Source: Caloramator proteoclasticus DSM 10124 (lineage in GTDB: Bacteria > Bacillota > Clostridia > Clostridiales > Caloramatoraceae). From it: a stretch of 58,506 bases of DNA. A program made the position numbers and the translations under genes. Below are positions 31,062-40,588 of the stretch, piece after piece (the first letter of the stretch is position 1; the number at the start of each line of letters is the position of its first letter). The stretch spans positions 1 to 58,506 of the forward strand of contig NZ_FQVG01000008.1 in assembly GCF_900129265.1 (NCBI RefSeq), read 5' to 3'. The notes beneath the pieces were generated by a model. That model saw nothing but the letters and a program-made list of their open reading frames with translations, made no database searches and was not told where the DNA came from.

Positions 31062-34046
31062 ATGTCCATTGACCATACTGAAAAAGGTTTTGAAACCAAT
31101 ATTGAAGATTATTTGATTAATATAAACGGTTATAGAAAGCGTAATTTAAAAGAAGATGCATTAGAAACTTTCAAAAAAATTGCAATAGATGTAGATATTT
31201 TATTTGAATTTTTAGAATCAACACAAGCAAAAGAAATAGAAAAGTTAAAGAATGTATATAAATCATCATATAAAGAAAAAATCATTGAAAGAATTAATAG
31301 AGAACTTAATAAGAGGGGATTAATAGATTGCCTAAGACATGGTATTAAAGATTATGGTGTTCATTTAAAACTTGCATATAATAGACCTGCAAATAATTTA
31401 AATTATACGTTATTAAACTTATACACTAAAAACATATTTACAGTTTCAAGACAAGTACATTATAGTGAAAAAAACAATAATAGTGTAGATATGATGATAA
31501 TGCTTAATGGATTACCAATAATGATTTTGGAGCTTAAAAATCCTCTTACTGGTCAAACTGTTGAAGATGCAAAATTGCAGTATATGACTGATAGAGACCC
31601 TAATGAAATTTTATTTAAATTTAAAAAAAGAGCAATAGTATTCTTTGCAGTTGATACTGAAGAAGTTTATATGACTACAAAGTTAGAGGGAAAGAACACA
31701 GTGTTTTTACCATTTAACAAAGGAAATAATGGAGGAAGCGGAAACCCAGAAGTAGAAGGGAAATATAAAACATACTATCTATGGGAAGAGATATTGCAAA
31801 AGGACAGTTTATTAGATATTTTATTTAATTTTGTTTTTATAAAGAAAGAGCAGATAAAAGATAGTACAGGTGAAATAGTAGAAGAAAAAGAAACATTAAT
31901 TTTCCCAAGATATCATCAATTAGATGTAGTAAGAAAGTTAGAATATGATACTAAAAATTATAGAACGGGAAGAAATTATTTAATTCAACATTCAGCAGGA
32001 AGTGGAAAAACCAATAGTATTTCATGGCTTGCACATAGACTTGCAAAGCTTCATGATAAAGATAATAACCCTATATTCAATAGCGTTATAGTTATAACTG
32101 ATAGAAGAGTATTGGATAAGCAATTACAAGATGCTATTTACCAAATTGAACATAAAGCAGGAATGGTTGCAAAGATAGAAAAAGATTCAAATCAATTAGC
32201 AGAAGCATTGATTAATGGAACAAGAATAATAATAACAACGTTGCAAAAGTTCCCTTATATTATTGAAAAAATAAATGGTCTTGAAACAAGAAACTACGCA
32301 ATTATTATAGATGAAGCCCATTCATCACAAACAGGGAAGTCTGCGGCTGCTTTAAGGTTAGTTTTGTCTGCGAATGATTTAAATGAAGCAGAAGAGTTAG
32401 ATAAACAAAATGAAGAAGATTATTTAGAAGATAAAATAAATGAAGAAATAAAAAAATTAGGTCCTCATAGAAATATATCGTATTATGCATTTACAGCTAC
32501 ACCAAAGGCTAAAACTCTTGAGTATTTTGGTATAAGGGGAGATGATGGTAAATATTATCCGTATCATGTGTATTCGATGAGGCAAGCCATTGAAGAGGGA
32601 TTTATTTTAGATGTATTAAAGAACTATGTTACCTACAAAACCTTCTATAAAATATCTAAAAAAATAGAAGAAGACCCTGAAGTTCCATCAAGAAAAGCGG
32701 CAAAGGCTATAGCAAAATATGTATCATTACATCCCCACAATATAGCACAGAAAACAGAAATAATGATTGAACATTTTAGGCAAGTAACAAGACATAAAAT
32801 TGGTGGAAGAGCCAAAGCAATGGTTGTTACAAGTTCAAGATTACATGCAGTAAGATATAAACAAGCATTTGATAAATATATAAATGAAAAAGGATACAAC
32901 GATTTAAAAGCTTTAGTGGCATTTTCGGGAACAGTAATTGATGATGGTGTAGAGTATACAGAAGAAGGTATAAATAGAATAAGTGAAAGGGAATTACCAG
33001 AGAAATTTAAATCTGATGAATATAAGGTATTACTTGTTGCTGAAAAATATCAGACAGGCTTTGATGAACCACTACTTCATACTATGTATGTTGATAAAAA
33101 GCTTGAAGGTATTAAAGCAGTACAAACATTGTCAAGGCTAAATAGAACCTGCAAAGGTAAAAATGACACATTCATATTGGATTTTGTTAATGACCCTGAA
33201 GAAATCAAGAAGGCGTTCCAAACCTTTTATGAGGTTACTGAATTAGAATGTGCAACTGACCCTAATGTTTTGTATGATTTACAGAATGAATTAAATGCAG
33301 TGCAGGTATATACAGAAGATGAAATATTAGATGTGGTAAAACTTGAGTTTGAAAATAAATTAAAATCACCAAAAGGACAAGAGAAACTCAACTCTATTCT
33401 TGATAAGGCAGTAGAAAGATTTAAAAAACTTCCAAAAGAAGAACAAGAACAGTTTAAAAGTGTTGCTAATAAGTATGTTAGAACATACTCTTTCATTCTT
33501 CAGATAGGACCTTTTGCGGATACAGAATTGCATAAACTATATATTTATTTGAATTTTCTTCTTAAGAAACTACCGAAATCAGGTTCAGTTAAGCTAAATT
33601 TAGCAGATGAAGTAGCTTTAGAATATTATAAAAATCAGAAAACCTTTGATGGAAGCATTTCGTTAATTAGAGAAGATAGAGCAACCTTGAAGCCTACTTC
33701 CTTTGGAAAATCAATAAATGAAGAGGAGAAAACAAAGCTGTCTACTATTATAGAAAAAATAAATAAGAGATTTGGAACGGAGTTTACAGAAACAGATAGA
33801 CTTACATTAGACCAATTAGAACAAGATAGTATTAACAATGAAGATATTAGGATTAGTGCAAATAGTAATGATTTTGATAACTTCAAGTTAGATTACACAA
33901 AGGCGTTTATGGATATTTTAATTAATAGAAGAGAAGAGAATGAAAAACTATTCCTTAAAATAATGACTGAGGATGAGTTTAAGAGTGTGGTATTTGACTA
34001 TTTAGCTAAGAAAGTATATGACCAATTAAGAAATACTGCTATATAA
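31062..34046 (+). CDS. hsdR: Type I restriction-modification, restriction/translocase subunit
   Basis: 994 residues from the ATG at 31062 behind GGGGAGGGG; the longer open frame from 31044 lies within that site. N-terminal endonuclease domain with the PD-(D/E)xK motif VDMMIMLNGLPIMILELKNP (about residue 146-165), then SF2 helicase motifs: Walker A QHSAGSGKTN (about 312), motif II IIIDEAHSS (about 413), TATPK. The C-terminal helical domain assembles with HsdM/HsdS. Complete length for the family, so restriction should be functional. Confidence 0.95.
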   Translation: MSIDHTEKGFETNIEDYLININGYRKRNLKEDALETFKKIAIDVDILFEFLESTQAKEIEKLKNVYKSSYKEKIIERINRELNKRGLIDCLRHGIKDYGVHLKLAYNRPANNLNYTLLNLYTKNIFTVSRQVHYSEKNNNSVDMMIMLNGLPIMILELKNPLTGQTVEDAKLQYMTDRDPNEILFKFKKRAIVFFAVDTEEVYMTTKLEGKNTVFLPFNKGNNGGSGNPEVEGKYKTYYLWEEILQKDSLLDILFNFVFIKKEQIKDSTGEIVEEKETLIFPRYHQLDVVRKLEYDTKNYRTGRNYLIQHSAGSGKTNSISWLAHRLAKLHDKDNNPIFNSVIVITDRRVLDKQLQDAIYQIEHKAGMVAKIEKDSNQLAEALINGTRIIITTLQKFPYIIEKINGLETRNYAIIIDEAHSSQTGKSAAALRLVLSANDLNEAEELDKQNEEDYLEDKINEEIKKLGPHRNISYYAFTATPKAKTLEYFGIRGDDGKYYPYHVYSMRQAIEEGFILDVLKNYVTYKTFYKISKKIEEDPEVPSRKAAKAIAKYVSLHPHNIAQKTEIMIEHFRQVTRHKIGGRAKAMVVTSSRLHAVRYKQAFDKYINEKGYNDLKALVAFSGTVIDDGVEYTEEGINRISERELPEKFKSDEYKVLLVAEKYQTGFDEPLLHTMYVDKKLEGIKAVQTLSRLNRTCKGKNDTFILDFVNDPEEIKKAFQTFYEVTELECATDPNVLYDLQNELNAVQVYTEDEILDVVKLEFENKLKSPKGQEKLNSILDKAVERFKKLPKEEQEQFKSVANKYVRTYSFILQIGPFADTELHKLYIYLNFLLKKLPKSGSVKLNLADEVALEYYKNQKTFDGSISLIREDRATLKPTSFGKSINEEEKTKLSTIIEKINKRFGTEFTETDRLTLDQLEQDSINNEDIRISANSNDFDNFKLDYTKAFMDILINRREENEKLFLKIMTEDEFKSVVFDYLAKKVYDQLRNTAI

Positions 34047-34048
34047 AA

Positions 34049-34106
34049 TTTGTCGGCAATCGGGCGGTTGTGGTATACCACAACCACTCAATTGCCGACA
34101 AAAATT
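34049..34106 (+). terminator. Large two-part hairpin ending the hsd operon
   Basis: TTTGTCGGCAAT (34049-34060) / ATTGCCGACAAA (34091-34102), an internal loop, and a perfect 20-nt palindrome GGTTGTGGTATACCACAACC (34066-34085) at the tip. A-rich and T-rich flanks allow use on both strands. Confidence 0.75.
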
Positions 34107-34207
34107 TATTTATAAAAAATTAAGTTTATAGTTATATTTATATTTAAAATTTATTAATCATATATTTATAGATACTTTTAAATATAAACTATCGCACTTT
34201 GGAAAGT
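34107..34207. other. Right end of the integrative element, non-coding
   Basis: AT-rich, no ORF. Holds ATCGCACTTTGG (34191-34202), the right half of the reconstructed attP dyad. Confidence 0.7.
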
Positions 34208-34216
34208 CGTGCAGAT
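34208..34216 (+). other. attR: attR core (9 bp)
   Basis: CGTGCAGAT, identical to 23389-23397, in the same manC reading frame (R-A-D). Confidence 0.85.
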
Positions 34217-34681
34217 AGACTCCTGCGGGAGATAAAAAAATACCTCCCAGACTTATATAAAAATCTTATGAGAATATATGAATACATTGGAACAGATGAG
34301 GAGGAAAGAGTAATAAAAGAAGAGTACGAAAAGATTGATGGGATATCTATTGATTTTGGTGTAATGCAGAGAACCCACAGGGCAGTTGTTATACCAACTA
34401 ATTTTGTATGGGATGATATAGGAAGCTTTACATCCCTTGAGAGATTTTTAAGCAAAGATGAAAATGGAAACATAATTCAAAACTGTGAAGCTGCTGTTAT
34501 GGATGTAAAAAATACAACAATAATGGGAGATAAAAGGTTAGTTGCTGCAATAGGAATAAGGGATATGCTAATTATAGATACTGATGATGTAATTTTAGTA
34601 TGTCCAAAGGATAGGGCACAGAGTATAAAGGATTTAGTTAAGAAGATTTCAAGCAGTGAAGAATTTGAGAAGTTTATATAA
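34217..34681 (+). pseudogene. manC: 3' part of mannose-1-phosphate guanylyltransferase
   Basis: 154 codons plus stop: LLREIKKYLPDLY ... KIDGISIDFGVMQRTHRAVVIPTNFVWDDIGSF ... LIIDTDDVILVCPKDRAQSIKDLVKKI, the usual ManC second half. There is no ribosome-binding site in front. If the element is removed exactly at CGTGCAGAT, codon 200 (Asp) joins Arg-Leu-Leu-Arg-Glu and the full enzyme is 354 residues, the usual length. Hence the gene is split and not decayed: no stop or frameshift is present in either half. Confidence 0.93.
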
Positions 34682-34690
34682 TTTAACAAA

Positions 34691-34726
34691 AAAAATCCTT
34701 CCTAAAAAAGAGGAAGGATTTTTTTA
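34691..34726 (+). terminator. Terminator of manC
   Basis: AAAAATCCTTCCT (34691-34703) / AGGAAGGATTTTT (34711-34723), then T-run. It belongs to the host gene, so it lies outside the element. Confidence 0.9.
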
Positions 34727-34993
34727 GTGTGAAACGAACAAACTTTATGAAGTTTTGCCTTTGTGGTTAACGTAACTCTTGTTATAAGTTTCGAAATGTT
34801 AAAAGGACAGTTTTTATAATACTGCTATTTGGATAGTGTTAAATAATTATTTTTATTATTCAAGCGGAATTTTTCACCTCCTTACAGAAAAAATGTAACT
34901 TTTGCCGAGGATTAATTTAAATATTAATTCCTTTCGTTAAAACTTGTCGAAAATTACATATTGATAAAATATTTTGTCTAAATTAAAATATAG
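34727..34993. other. Intergenic region before the chemoreceptor gene
   Basis: No ORF and no riboswitch motif recognised. AT-rich with several short direct repeats. Confidence 0.4.
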
Positions 34994-35021
34994 TTAACAA
35001 AAACTTTAAAATTATTATAAT
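34994..35021 (+). promoter_or_regulatory. Sigma-A promoter of the chemoreceptor gene
   Basis: TTAACA (34994-34999), 16 bp, TATAAT (35016-35021). Confidence 0.65.
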
Positions 35022-35047
35022 TATATTTCAACTTCGGAGGTGAATCT

Positions 35048-37075
35048 ATGGTAAAAAAACACAAATTTAATTCTATAAGATTTAAACTAACAATAATTCC
35101 ATTATTGGTATTATTTATTTCTTATACCTTATTTACTGTTTTAGCAGTAAATTATACAAAAAAGTCTGTGTTATCAACGATGAAAAATGATGGTTTAGAA
35201 CTTACAAGACAAATGGCAAAAAGAATAGAACAAAGTGGATTGGCGTATAACACGCTAAATGAACAGGTAGAAGATAAAATAAGAGTATCAGGTAGGATTA
35301 TTTTAGAACAACCATCAATAAATAATGAAGTGTTAGTTAAACTTGCAGAGACATTAGGTGTAGATGAAATAAACTATACTGATTCAAAGGGTGTAATAAT
35401 TTATTCTAACCTTCAATCAAGCATTGGAGCAAGTTTTGATGAAAAACATATTTCTTATCCTGTGTTATCAGGCAAACAGAGTGAGCTTATGGAAAATATA
35501 AGAAAAAGCAGAGAAAACAATAATTACTATAAATATGGCTATATTAAAAATCCAAAGGGTGGAATGATTCAGGTCGGGATACTTGCCAATAAGATACAGG
35601 CTATGTATGACCAAACAAGCTATCAGGCAATAGTAGATGAAATTGGTAAAAACCCTAATATAGTTTATGCTCTATTTATAGATAGAAATCTAAAGGCAGC
35701 AGCCAACAGCATAAAAGAAAGAATAGGAATTGAACTTAAGGAGGAGGGAAGTAAAAAGGCAGCTATAGATGGTTTAGAATCCGCTTCAGAATATTATTAT
35801 GATGTTAAAAAGGTGAAGGTATACGATGTTTTAGCACCAGTATATATTAATGGAAAGCACATCGGTGCGATTAATATAGGTATTTCAATGAAACCTGTAT
35901 ATGATGCAATAAATAAAACTATTATTACAATGAGTATTATAGGAATTCTTTCATTTTTACTGGTAGGATCAATACTATTTATATTCTCTAACAATGCAGT
36001 AAATGCAATTAATAAATTTAAAGCTCTACTTTCATATATGTCTGATGGAGATTTAACAAAGGATGTAGACGGAAATCTTATAAAAAATAAAGATGAATTT
36101 GGAGAGATGGCAAAGGCTATCTTAGGGGTAAAAGAATCCTTTAAGATGATAATTGGCGATATTAAACAAAAATCGGAATATATTAGTAAATCATCAGAAG
36201 AATTAGCTTCAACATCACAGGAGATGGCAGCAGGTTCAGAAGAGGTTGCAGCTACCATAAATGAAGTGGCAAGAGGAACACATACACAATCTGAAGAGAT
36301 CTCTGCCGTTGTTAGTTTAATGCAGGATTTAGCTAAAAATATGGATAACATATATCAAAAATTAAAAAATGTTAAAGAATCAACAGATGATACAAAAAAT
36401 AAAGTAAATATAGGTAAGAATGAATTAAATCTTCTTTTAAAATCAATTGAGGATATAAAACAATCCTTTACGATGGTTAATAATAAGGTTCAGAACCTTT
36501 CAAATTCTGTAGTAAGAGTTAGTAGTTTTACGGATGCAATAACAAATATTGCAGATCAAATAAACCTTCTTGCATTAAATGCGGCAATAGAGGCAGCACG
36601 TGCAGGAGAAGCAGGACGTGGCTTTGCAGTTGTTGCTGATGAAGTTAGGAAACTTGCAGAGGAATCTAAGCGTTCTGCAGATGAAATAAAAAATCTAATT
36701 ACTTCAATAAATGAAGATACTAAGGAAGTTATAACAACTGTTAGTGAGGTTGATAATCACGTTAAATCCCAAATTGAAACAGTGGATAAAACTGTAAAAT
36801 CCTTCGAGGATATATTAATTTCAGTTGAGGCTATTGTTCCTACAATAGAAGATGTATATAAATCAGTTGATTCAACAGTTGAGGTTAAGGATCTTGTACT
36901 TGCAAAGACTGAAAATGTATCAAGTATAATTGAAGAAGCATCTGCTTCAACTGAAGAAATTTCAGCATCAAGTGAAGAGATGTCTGCTTCAGTGCAGGAC
37001 ATTGCAGAATCAGTACAAGGACTTGCACAAATTGCAGATGAGCTTGTAAAAGCGGTAGAGAGATTCAAAATATAA
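35048..37075 (+). CDS. Methyl-accepting chemotaxis protein with extracellular Cache sensor
   Basis: 675 residues. Membrane segments near 14-34 and 294-317 enclose a dCache-like sensor (about 40-290, with [15 protein letters not shown] and [12 protein letters not shown]). HAMP (about 318-370), then the signalling domain with its hairpin tip [36 protein letters not shown] near residues 500-535. No CheR-binding tail. It reports ligand binding to CheA/CheW; the ligand is not predictable. ATG follows CGGAGGTG. Confidence 0.93.
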   Translation: MVKKHKFNSIRFKLTIIPLLVLFISYTLFTVLAVNYTKKSVLSTMKNDGLELTRQMAKRIEQSGLAYNTLNEQVEDKIRVSGRIILEQPSINNEVLVKLAETLGVDEINYTDSKGVIIYSNLQSSIGASFDEKHISYPVLSGKQSELMENIRKSRENNNYYKYGYIKNPKGGMIQVGILANKIQAMYDQTSYQAIVDEIGKNPNIVYALFIDRNLKAAANSIKERIGIELKEEGSKKAAIDGLESASEYYYDVKKVKVYDVLAPVYINGKHIGAINIGISMKPVYDAINKTIITMSIIGILSFLLVGSILFIFSNNAVNAINKFKALLSYMSDGDLTKDVDGNLIKNKDEFGEMAKAILGVKESFKMIIGDIKQKSEYISKSSEELASTSQEMAAGSEEVAATINEVARGTHTQSEEISAVVSLMQDLAKNMDNIYQKLKNVKESTDDTKNKVNIGKNELNLLLKSIEDIKQSFTMVNNKVQNLSNSVVRVSSFTDAITNIADQINLLALNAAIEAARAGEAGRGFAVVADEVRKLAEESKRSADEIKNLITSINEDTKEVITTVSEVDNHVKSQIETVDKTVKSFEDILISVEAIVPTIEDVYKSVDSTVEVKDLVLAKTENVSSIIEEASASTEEISASSEEMSASVQDIAESVQGLAQIADELVKAVERFKI

Positions 37076-37181
37076 GACAACAAGGTTAAAAGTAAAATCA
37101 ACCATTTAGGGGTAATAAGTGTATAGGTTTGAGTATATTAATTGAAAAATCATAACATATTTAAAATTGTGTTAAATGCAC

Positions 37182-37222
37182 TTCATCCTTCCTTTAATCT
37201 ATGGAAGGATGAAATTTTTTTT
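37182..37222 (+). terminator. Terminator after the first chemoreceptor
   Basis: TTCATCCTTCC (37182-37192) / GGAAGGATGAA (37203-37213), then T-run. Confidence 0.88.
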
Positions 37223-37261
37223 GTTATAATTAAAGTACACATTCTACAAAGGGGGTATATG

Positions 37262-38728
37262 ATGAAAGATTTACTAAAGTTATTTTTGATTTTTGTTTTT
37301 GGGGGACTTGTATCTGCAGCCTTTATTTTTTTAAATTTAAATCCTATAATATCATTTACAATATTAACTTTATTGTTGCCGTTAGTGACCTATTTTACTT
37401 CTAAAAGGGTGGTGTATGTAAAGGAAAAGGTTGAAAAAAATGAGTTAAATTTTACGGATATATCAAAAAAGCTTGCAAATAGTAGCAGGGATATATATAT
37501 ATCAAGCAATAAACTATATGATTTGTCAAAGGAGATATACAGCTTATCAGATGAAATAACTGTACTAAGCGATAAGGATAATTCAAATATAAAATCAATA
37601 ATAAAAGAAATAGAGAACATTATGTCAAAGGTTTCAGATATAATGAGATCAGCCCAAGATGCTAAGAACTTTTCAAATTATTGTATAAAAGACATTAAAG
37701 AAAATGAAAATTCAATAAAGACTTCAAGACAAAATTTTGATGAGCTAATAAATGTATATAGGAATTTTTCAAAGAGCAAGGATGAGCTCGTTACATCCTC
37801 ACAAAAGATTTATGAGATTGCAGATTATATAAATGAAATTGCAAATAAGACACACCTTTTATCCTTAAATGCGAGCATAGAGGCAGCACGTGCTGGTGAA
37901 TCTGGACGTGGATTTTTAGTGGTAGCTTCAGAAATTAAAAAGCTTGCAGCTCAATCAAAGGAGTTTAGCGACAATATTAAAAAGGTATTAGATGGAATTA
38001 CTCAAAATATAAATAGACTTGATGAGGTTTCAAACCAAAGTTCAATTAAGATGGAACAGACAAAGATGGAGATGGAGGAGCTTTATAATTCAATATACAG
38101 ATTTATAAATTCTTCTGTTGAGCTTAATAAAAATATTGATAATGTAATTATACAGGCAAAGGGAATAGAGTCTTCAACAAATTCAGCCCTTGAAACTGCA
38201 CAGGCTGTTTACTCATCCCACGAAAATACATCTTCGTTGATAGAAAAGGCAGCAGAACTTATACAAAATCAATGGACTGTTGTAGAAAAGTTTAAAGTTA
38301 TCTCAAATGATATTTCTTCAGCATCAGATGAATTTTTAAGCCAAAGTATAGATAAAAGTGTAGAGGATAAATTAGTTGAGATAGGTAAAAAAATAATGGA
38401 ATACAGAGGAGATAAGTCAGAGGCAGCATTGAAAAGATTATGCAAGGAATTAGACATAAATGATGTTTATTATGCAAATTCACAGGGAATATTTGAATAT
38501 GGTACAACAAAGGATGCATTGGGTTTAAATATTTTTGAACTTGATAGAAGGTATAGGGATTTTGTAAAGAGTGGAAGAGAAGTTCAAATATACCCACTAA
38601 CAAGAAGATTAGACACAGGAGAACTATTTAAGTTTATGGCTGTAAAGAGGGTGGATAAAGAAGGGGTAATATCAGTTGGTATATCTATAGACAAACTCCT
38701 AAATAAGTGCCACCCAGGTGAAATGTGA
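37262..38728 (+). CDS. Chemotaxis signalling protein with membrane hairpin and C-terminal sensor domain
   Basis: 488 residues from an ATG at 37262 (AAAGGGGG 7 nt upstream; the adjacent ATG at 37259 is too near). Two closely spaced membrane segments (about 5-25, 29-49) form a hairpin. The signalling domain follows (tip [45 protein letters not shown] near residue 190-230). The last ~100 residues ([24 protein letters not shown] ... [12 protein letters not shown]) look like the core of the Cache sensor of the preceding chemoreceptor, but here are on the cytoplasmic side. It therefore probably senses an internal signal. Confidence 0.85.
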   Translation: MKDLLKLFLIFVFGGLVSAAFIFLNLNPIISFTILTLLLPLVTYFTSKRVVYVKEKVEKNELNFTDISKKLANSSRDIYISSNKLYDLSKEIYSLSDEITVLSDKDNSNIKSIIKEIENIMSKVSDIMRSAQDAKNFSNYCIKDIKENENSIKTSRQNFDELINVYRNFSKSKDELVTSSQKIYEIADYINEIANKTHLLSLNASIEAARAGESGRGFLVVASEIKKLAAQSKEFSDNIKKVLDGITQNINRLDEVSNQSSIKMEQTKMEMEELYNSIYRFINSSVELNKNIDNVIIQAKGIESSTNSALETAQAVYSSHENTSSLIEKAAELIQNQWTVVEKFKVISNDISSASDEFLSQSIDKSVEDKLVEIGKKIMEYRGDKSEAALKRLCKELDINDVYYANSQGIFEYGTTKDALGLNIFELDRRYRDFVKSGREVQIYPLTRRLDTGELFKFMAVKRVDKEGVISVGISIDKLLNKCHPGEM

Positions 38729-38777
38729 CATTTCCCATAATATGTATTAAATTATTGCTATAATTTTTAATCTAATA

Positions 38778-38822
38778 AGCGACATTCATCTTAGAGTTTT
38801 CAAGATGAATGTCGCTCTATTT
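38778..38822 (+). terminator. Terminator after second chemoreceptor
   Basis: AGCGACATTCATCTT (38778-38792) / AAGATGAATGTCGCT (38802-38816), 15 bp, then CTATTTTT. Confidence 0.85.
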
Positions 38823-38949
38823 TTAGGTAATATTATAAACCTTATCAATTCCTAACTGATTATTTATAAAATATAGATAGGCATAAGAATTGAAAAGGCA
38901 AACAAACTCCATAAAAACTTATTGTTGTACTATAATTTTGTTTCATTTT

Positions 38950-39285
38950 TTATTTTTCCTGTTCCTCTTTTGCTTCCTTTATATTTTTTATGTCATAAAC
39001 TCCACTTTCAACAGTTTTAATTGCAGCATCAAGTCTTTTATCTAAAAGACAATGCAAATCCTCTGCTGAACGTCTAATCTCAAATACCAGCTCCAAAAGT
39101 TCTTTTATTTCGTGTTGTTCTGTAAAATTTATATGTGAAATGGAATTTGCAGCAGAAGCAAATCCATCAGCAGCGACTCCAAGCCTTGATATTGAATCGA
39201 TAATTGGTAATATCTCCGTATTAAAAAGCTCACCAACCGATTTATACTTTGCCGCAAAACCAAATTTTTCTACTGTCTCGCCCAC
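38950..39285 (-). CDS. Helical protein, probably coat-related
   Basis: 111 residues, GTG at 39285 with AAGGGGTGG upstream, 33 bp after the stop of the glycosyltransferase gene, so co-transcribed with it. All-helical with a charged C-terminus (DIKNIKEAKEEQEK). Ala/Ser-rich centre ADGFASAANSISH. No membrane segment. Function unknown; linked to the coat cluster only by position. Confidence 0.65.
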   Translation of the reverse strand: MGETVEKFGFAAKYKSVGELFNTEILPIIDSISRLGVAADGFASAANSISHINFTEQHEIKELLELVFEIRRSAEDLHCLLDKRLDAAIKTVESGVYDIKNIKEAKEEQEK

Positions 39286-39318
39286 AAAACCACCCCTTCT
39301 TAGTTTTTTAAGGGGACA

Positions 39319-40446
39319 TTACAATATTTTTCCTACTGCCTCCTTATATATGTTTAGTGTCTCCTTTGCAGTTTTATTCCAACTAAATTTTAATGAATGT
39401 TCATATCCCTTTTTGGCGAGACCTTCTCTTTTGTTTTCATCCACAATAAGACTCTCAATTGAGTTTTTTAGCTCTTCTGCATCAAAGGGATTAATAAGAA
39501 GTGCAGCATCTTCAACAATTTCAGGTATAGATGAAACATTAGATGTTATAACTGGTGTCTTACAACTCATTGCCTCAAGGGGAGGAAGTCCAAAACCTTC
39601 ATACAGTGATGGATATAAAAATATAGTTGCACCACTATAAAAATAGGGCAAATCCTCATAGGGTACATATCCAGTAAATATAACATTTTCCTTTATGTTT
39701 AGACTATTTGCAAGGCTTATCAAAAAGCTGTGCTCATCTTTAGATGAACCTACAATAACAACCTTAAACTTATCCCTTATATCTTTAATGAGCCTTGAAT
39801 AGGCAAGAAGTATGGATTTAACGTTTTTCCTTGGACTAAATCCACCAATGTATAAAAAGTAATCAAAATCTATGTTATATCTTTTATTTAAAAAGTCTCT
39901 GCATACATCCTTTTCGATTGGTCTGAAATAGTCATCGGCTGCAAGGTGTGTTACCTTTATCTTATCCTCCTCCACGTCAAATATCCTCATAATATCCTTT
40001 TTGGAGAAGTTTGAAACGGTTATTATAAAATCAGAATTTTGTATTATCTGTGGCATTTGCGATATAAATTTTTTTAAATATCCACGACCAACAGTTTCGG
40101 GCATTACATATGGAATCAAATCGTGAATTGTAGATATATAGATACAGTTTTTTTTAGAAGGAAGTCCTATTCCGTTCTGTGGAACGTGATATAAATCAAT
40201 TTTTTTAGCCTTTAGGTTTTCGGGTATAAAGTATTCCTCAAAAAAATGGTGGTGTTTTTTAGAAGCAATACTTATGGATATGTTCTTATTAAAGTTAAAT
40301 TGTTTATAGTTACTCCCATACCAGTATAATAAATAATTATTTTCAAAGTCGTGTAGATTTATATATTTCAAAAGCTCTATTGTATAGGTTCCAATTCCGG
40401 TTCCAGCATAAAGATTAGCACCTCTTGCATCTATGGCAATATTCAT
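39319..40446 (-). CDS. Glycosyltransferase family 4 (CotSA-like)
   Basis: 375 residues from the ATG at 40446 (CGGAGTGATAGG upstream), 21 codons inside the longest frame. GT-B fold: N-terminal IAIDARGANLYAGTGIGTYTIELL, DLYHVPQNGIGLPSK, GGFSPRKNVKSIL and the donor-binding YEGFGLPPLEAMSCKTPVITSN with the E-x7-E pattern. GT4 enzymes with this N-terminus are typical of spore-coat loci (CotSA), next to CotS-family proteins as here. The sugar and acceptor are unknown. The paralogue at 43800 shares the same signatures. Confidence 0.92.
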   Translation of the reverse strand: MNIAIDARGANLYAGTGIGTYTIELLKYINLHDFENNYLLYWYGSNYKQFNFNKNISISIASKKHHHFFEEYFIPENLKAKKIDLYHVPQNGIGLPSKKNCIYISTIHDLIPYVMPETVGRGYLKKFISQMPQIIQNSDFIITVSNFSKKDIMRIFDVEEDKIKVTHLAADDYFRPIEKDVCRDFLNKRYNIDFDYFLYIGGFSPRKNVKSILLAYSRLIKDIRDKFKVVIVGSSKDEHSFLISLANSLNIKENVIFTGYVPYEDLPYFYSGATIFLYPSLYEGFGLPPLEAMSCKTPVITSNVSSIPEIVEDAALLINPFDAEELKNSIESLIVDENKREGLAKKGYEHSLKFSWNKTAKETLNIYKEAVGKIL

Positions 40447-40531
40447 CCTATCACTCCGAAAATTAGCTGTATATATTATAAATATTACATTTATTAGCCA
40501 AATGTGCATATTTTTTTAAATATCATAGTAG

Positions 40532-40559
40532 CACAAAAAGAATTTATAAACATATTATA
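40532..40559 (+). promoter_or_regulatory. Sigma-K-like promoter of the cotS operon
   Basis: CACA (40532-40535) matches the -35 mACm, then 15 bp, then CATATTATA (40551-40559) matching CATAnnnTA. Active in the mother cell late in sporulation if real. Confidence 0.65.
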
Positions 40560-40588
40560 AAATAGAACTCTTAAATGGGAGATGAAGT

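Larger units (their letters stand above)
23389..34216. mobile_element. 10.8-kb integrative element carrying anti-phage systems, inserted in manC
   Basis: The distance between the two copies of CGTGCAGAT is 10,819 bp. Contents: RloA and RloB homologues (+), large serine recombinase and two small ORFs (-), hsdM, hsdS, hsdR (+). Base composition is as AT-rich as the host. Joining the right end (ATCGCACTTTGG, 34191-34202) to the left end (CTAAATTGCGAT, 23408-23419) gives a dyad with 10 of 12 matching pairs, centred on GA of the shared core: an attP-like site. No replication or conjugation genes are present, so it is a small integrative element or genomic island and not a complete ICE or phage. 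Confidence 0.9.

Noticed and set aside
22798-34681. manC halves as a sequencing error or simple decay
   Set aside because: The gap is filled by a coherent element with recombinase and direct 9-bp cores, and both halves are open and in register.
34727-34993. c-di-GMP riboswitch upstream of the chemoreceptor
   Set aside because: None of the conserved GEMM elements (such as the GGTAACGG segment) were found.
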